Source of the DNA: an uncultured Roseicyclus sp.
GTDB lineage: Bacteria > Pseudomonadota > Alphaproteobacteria > Rhodobacterales > Rhodobacteraceae
Length of the DNA stretch: 64,000 nt
Assembly: GCA_947489665.1 (NCBI GenBank)
Contig: CANLEH010000002.1
Span: 248,001-312,000 of the forward strand
Direction: 5' to 3'
Below, piece by piece: positions 61,175 through 64,000 of the stretch (positions within the stretch are counted from its first letter, which is position 1; each line of letters starts with the position of its first letter). The notes under the pieces are model-generated. The model ran no database searches and was not told the origin of the DNA. It saw only the letters and a program-made list of their open reading frames with translations. A program made the translations under genes and the position numbers.

Positions 61175-62770
61175 TTAGCTGTTCACCCCACGAATCTCCA
61201 CCCCGAGGTTCGCAATCGCATCGCGAAGGATCGCGTTGCGCCCGTAGATGTCGTTGCGGAAGTTCAGGCGACCTTCGGTGTCGACCCAAGCGGTCCAGTA
61301 TACCAGGTGGACCGGGATCGGTTCGACCAAGTTCACCTGCGTTTCACGCCCGGAGTCGAGGATCGTGTGGAAGAAATCCACCGGGTTCTCTTCTTGCGCT
61401 GCCAAAAGGTGGTAGGCGAAGTCGAACGGATCATCCAGACGCACACAGCCAGCGGAATAGGCCCGCACCTCATGGGTCATCAGGTGCTGATCAGGGCTAT
61501 CGTGCAGATAGATGTTCCACTGGTTGGGGAACATGAACTTCACAAGGCCAAGGGCATTGCGCGGGCCCGGAGGCTGGCGCAGATCGAACGGGAAGTTCGA
61601 CGCGGAATAGCGCGACCAATCCACCGCACCTCGGCTGACCGGGCGCCCATTGGCCATCAGCTGCAAGTGGTTTGCGCCGCCTGCCAGGATCGACGGGATA
61701 TAACCACGCGCAATAGAGCGCGGCACATACCAGCTCGGGTTGATAACCATATGCTCCATGGTGTCGGAGAATTCCGGCGTGCGGCGGTCGCTGTCGCGGC
61801 TGCCGATAACGGAGCGGGTGATGAAGGTGACTTCACCGTCGTCAATCACACGGGTGTGGAAATCGGGCAGGTTGACGAAAACGTGCCGTTCACCACGGTC
61901 AAAGTTCAACCAACGCTGACGCTCCATCGCGAGGATAACTTCAGACAGGTGCTCTACGGCCGAGCGGTTGACCGCGCGGATCGTATCGCCACCGGCAATC
62001 CCATCTGCTTCGATCCCATTGTCGATCTGGAATTCCACAACGGCTTGCTGGATCCGTGCATCATATTCCGCAGTCATGGATCGTTCGAGGTAGCCCATCG
62101 TGATCAAACGGTTGCGCAGCTGCACGACAGGCGCCCCGGTGGCGCCCGGCGCGAGGGAGCCGGCCTGAACGGTCGGACCATAGCCACCGTTGTCGATCAG
62201 ATTTTCCAGGTGCAGCTTGGCACGCATCAGCCGTGTATATTCAGGGTGCTGCGGTGCCAGAGTCGCGATGTATTCGTAAGGGTTGGAGTCCACGAACTCC
62301 GTGAACAGCTCCAAAGGATCGCGGCGCGGCAAGGTGTGGACAATGTCACCTACGATATCGCCTGGCTCAAGGAAGCCGGAATGGATGTCCTGTGCATATT
62401 GCAAGAACAGCAAGGAGGCCTGCACGTCGGCGCGACCCATCTCATACGGGTTGGTGGCGCTTTCAAAGGCCGCGACAAGATCGGTCGTGTCATAGCGCTG
62501 CGTCGGCAGGCCGTGGTTGTGCGCCTCCGCCAGCGCACTGAAAAGCGCGTTCCGGCGATCGGCTGCATCGGCCGTGGTCCAGATCGGCTGGAAATCACGT
62601 TCCCGGTAAAAGGCCGCCAGCTGCTCCTCGGTCGAGGATGCTTCGGCAATGGCCTGTCGCAAGCTGGAAAATGCCTGTGCCTCTGCCTGCGCAGGCGCGA
62701 GAACCAAAGTTACTGCAGGCGTTGCGGCCAAGGCGAGCGAGAGAAGCGAAAGCCTCGCTAGTTTCAACAT
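61175..62770 (-). CDS. L,D-transpeptidase (YcbB/LdtD-type)
   Basis: This 531-residue envelope enzyme has a signal peptide (LSLLSLALAATPAVTLVLAP). An N-terminal scaffold domain is followed by a peptidoglycan-binding helix bundle (GAPVVQLRNRLITMGYLE... VVEFQIDNGIEADGIAG). The catalytic domain has MTHEVRAYSAGCVRLDDPFD (Cys near residue 443). It forms 3-3 crosslinks or attaches proteins to peptidoglycan. It is divergent from a DUF882 M15-like gene, another cell wall protein. Confidence 0.93.
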   Translation of the reverse strand: MLKLARLSLLSLALAATPAVTLVLAPAQAEAQAFSSLRQAIAEASSTEEQLAAFYRERDFQPIWTTADAADRRNALFSALAEAHNHGLPTQRYDTTDLVAAFESATNPYEMGRADVQASLLFLQYAQDIHSGFLEPGDIVGDIVHTLPRRDPLELFTEFVDSNPYEYIATLAPQHPEYTRLMRAKLHLENLIDNGGYGPTVQAGSLAPGATGAPVVQLRNRLITMGYLERSMTAEYDARIQQAVVEFQIDNGIEADGIAGGDTIRAVNRSAVEHLSEVILAMERQRWLNFDRGERHVFVNLPDFHTRVIDDGEVTFITRSVIGSRDSDRRTPEFSDTMEHMVINPSWYVPRSIARGYIPSILAGGANHLQLMANGRPVSRGAVDWSRYSASNFPFDLRQPPGPRNALGLVKFMFPNQWNIYLHDSPDQHLMTHEVRAYSAGCVRLDDPFDFAYHLLAAQEENPVDFFHTILDSGRETQVNLVEPIPVHLVYWTAWVDTEGRLNFRNDIYGRNAILRDAIANLGVEIRGVNS

Positions 62771-63168
62771 GTTAATGTATCCCCAGTTGGATGGAAATCT
62801 GTGGTGCAGCCGTCAATGCCTCACCCTTACGTGAGCCTGCGCGCGAGTCCATTCACGTTTTTGCAAGTTTTTCAGGGTAGTTTCATGGATGCAACGGAGG
62901 GTTTCCGGACCTTCCACATCGCCAGAAGAGGTTTCGTGAACACGTCCCTGCCGTCTATCCATCGGCAATTTTCCGCTAAACCGGCAGAAAATCGCCGAAA
63001 TTCGGGGACATATCCACAAGCTGAGGGCATCGGGGCTTTCAGAAAAGTTTCGATTGTGTCATTCAAGCCGCACTGAGCCTGTGGGGATGGCACACGAGTT
63101 TGTGATGATCGCATGGACAAGCGGTCGAGGTGCTGAATGGAACGGGCAGAACAAGGGGCAACGAACCC
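62771..63168. other. 398-bp divergent intergenic region
   Basis: No gene is supported here. The region should hold the promoters of the L,D-transpeptidase (minus) and DUF882 (plus) genes. It contains one notable imperfect dyad at 62963-62997 and the AAGGGG ribosome site of the DUF882 gene near 63152. Confidence 0.5.
62963..62997. repeat. 11-bp-arm dyad between two cell wall genes
   Basis: CGGCAATTTTC and GAAAATCGCCG, separated by 13 bases, are symmetrical at ten of eleven positions. The position between the divergent wall-enzyme genes suggests a shared operator. A hairpin in the leader is also possible. Confidence 0.45.
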
Positions 63169-63726
63169 ATGAACACGAATTTTTCGCGGCGCGCGCTCAT
63201 GCGCGCTTTCGCCGCCACGACGGTTGCGGCCGCGCCAGTGATGGCCAACGCCACCGGACTTCTTCGCGGTGCTGGCGATATCCGCCGCTTGAACATGTAC
63301 AATGGCCGCGCAGGCGAAAGCCTGAACATGATCTACTGGATCGAAGGCGAGTACATCCAGCCGGCTTTGGACGAAGTGAACTACTTCATGCGCGATTGGC
63401 GCAACGATCAGGTGATCGACATCAATCTGCGCACGATCGACATCATGACGGCCGCGCACAATCTGATGGAAACGTCCGAGCCCTACACGCTCTTGTCCGG
63501 CTACCGGTCGCCTGAAACGAACGCCATGTTGCGGCGCCGGTCTTCTGGCGTTGCGCGCAATTCGCGCCACATCCGCGGCGAAGCAGCCGACTTGCAGTTG
63601 CAGTCGCGCTCGGTCACGCAGATGTTCAATGCCGCGCGCTCCTGCAACGCAGGTGGTGTCGGTCGTTACTCGCGCTCGAATTTCGTCCATATGGATTGCG
63701 GACCTGTCCGCACTTGGGGTGGCTAA
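63169..63726 (+). CDS. DUF882 (YcbK-like, M15 peptidase-type) exported protein
   Basis: This 185-residue protein begins NTNFSRRALMRAFAATTVAAA, a twin-arginine-type signal. It then shows YTLLSGYRSPETNAMLRR, SRHIRGEAADLQL and NFVHMDCG. The His/Asp/His set matches the zinc site of M15 D,D-/L,D-peptidases. It probably trims peptidoglycan in the periplasm. ATG 63169 has AAGGGG about ten bases upstream; the 13-residue extension is unsupported. Confidence 0.9.
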   Translation: MNTNFSRRALMRAFAATTVAAAPVMANATGLLRGAGDIRRLNMYNGRAGESLNMIYWIEGEYIQPALDEVNYFMRDWRNDQVIDINLRTIDIMTAAHNLMETSEPYTLLSGYRSPETNAMLRRRSSGVARNSRHIRGEAADLQLQSRSVTQMFNAARSCNAGGVGRYSRSNFVHMDCGPVRTWGG

Positions 63727-63759
63727 GGGCAAACGCCTAACTGCCTCGAAGGTTTCATC

Positions 63760-63787
63760 ACGCCCCGCCCTGCCCGCGGGGCGTTTT
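63760..63787 (+). terminator. terminator after the DUF882 gene
   Basis: CGCCCCG and CGGGGCG arms with a short loop precede TTTTC, 34-61 bases after the stop codon. Confidence 0.78.
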
Positions 63788-63856
63788 CATGTCCGCCGAT
63801 TGGACAAGTGACCATCGGCTCCCCATATTCCTGAAGGAAACCATGAGGGGAGCATA

Positions 63857-64000
63857 ATGTCCGAATTCACCAAGAACCCCGACGTGATCGCCACGCTGAC
63901 GCCTGAGCAATACCGCGTCACACAGCAAAGCGGCACGGAACGCCCCGGTACGGGCGAATATCTCGACAACAAAGAACCCGGAATCTACGTCGACATCGTG
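63857..64000 (+). CDS. msrB: peptide-methionine (R)-S-oxide reductase MsrB (partial)
   Basis: The first 48 residues are present and the rest lies beyond the window. [20 protein letters not shown] followed by [15 protein letters not shown] is the conserved MsrB N-terminus. The enzyme repairs methionine-R-sulfoxide. ATG 63857 follows GAGGGGAG. The zinc and catalytic cysteines are not in view. Confidence 0.9.
   Translation, partial: MSEFTKNPDVIATLTPEQYRVTQQSGTERPGTGEYLDNKEPGIYVDIV

Noticed and set aside
60491-62761. Plus-strand open frame of about 756 codons
   Set aside because: It runs antisense across both lpxD and the L,D-transpeptidase, including their intergenic gap, with no signal or motif.
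1-64000. tRNA, rRNA, insertion sequence or prophage genes
   Set aside because: No T-arm-like or rRNA-like sequence, transposase, integrase or phage structural gene was recognised on either strand.

Overview
The window looks like chromosomal DNA of a GC-rich alphaproteobacterium of the Rhodobacteraceae, probably the marine Roseobacter group. The evidence is the gene content: DUF6456 and DUF6477 proteins, a BamB/YfgM pair, fused indolepyruvate oxidoreductase, heterotetrameric sarcosine oxidase, a non-pyrrolysine MttB homologue, CcmF/CcmH with a separate CcmI, IalB, and a small RNA with the CUUCCUCCC loop known from Rhodobacter. Most genes abut or overlap by ATGA-type junctions. I see no rRNA, tRNA, CRISPR array, prophage or insertion sequence.

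Layout. 0-7.6 kb: DUF6456/DUF6477 pair, MttB-like methyltransferase divergent from guaA, a YdcF protein, and bamB with a YfgM-like protein. 7.7-13.1 kb: an RND efflux adaptor and pump behind a promoter bracketed by two near-identical 16-bp sites. 13.1-18.5 kb: a hairpin array, an Atm1-type ABC exporter, a LysM protein, a LOG-family protein, a GNAT and sodB. 18.5-25.7 kb: sarcosine oxidase operon (soxB, D, A, G) with three unrelated genes lodged between soxB and soxD. 25.9-33 kb: ccmI-ruvX-DUF1289, TauE and a PhyH-like protein, and fused indolepyruvate oxidoreductase. 33-42.7 kb: EamA transporter, LysR, GNAT, purL-bolA-grxD, der, and a small aldolase/mutarotase-like/YaiI operon. 42.8-51.5 kb: a complete branched-chain amino acid ABC transporter operon (livK, G, F, H, M) interrupted by two exported proteins and then six tandem small exported proteins. 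51.5-55.5 kb: a frameshifted HNH gene, enoyl-CoA hydratase and ccmF-ccmH. 55.7-64 kb: HerA-like ATPase, a cuckoo-type sRNA, ialB, a KAS/ACP/lpxD triad, L,D-transpeptidase, DUF882 protein and the start of msrB.

The strongest candidate for an undescribed system is the run of six tandem, translationally coupled exported proteins inside the liv operon (46.8-49.2 kb). All six share the cysteine pattern C-x5/6-C-x5-C plus a fourth cysteine near the C-terminus, and four of them also share a T-x-H motif. The next strongest signals are regulatory: two CCUCCC-bearing sRNA candidates (35.06 kb and 57.4 kb), paired dyad operators upstream of ccmF, and paired operators at the RND promoter.

All family assignments come from reading translated sequence by eye. 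No database search was run.
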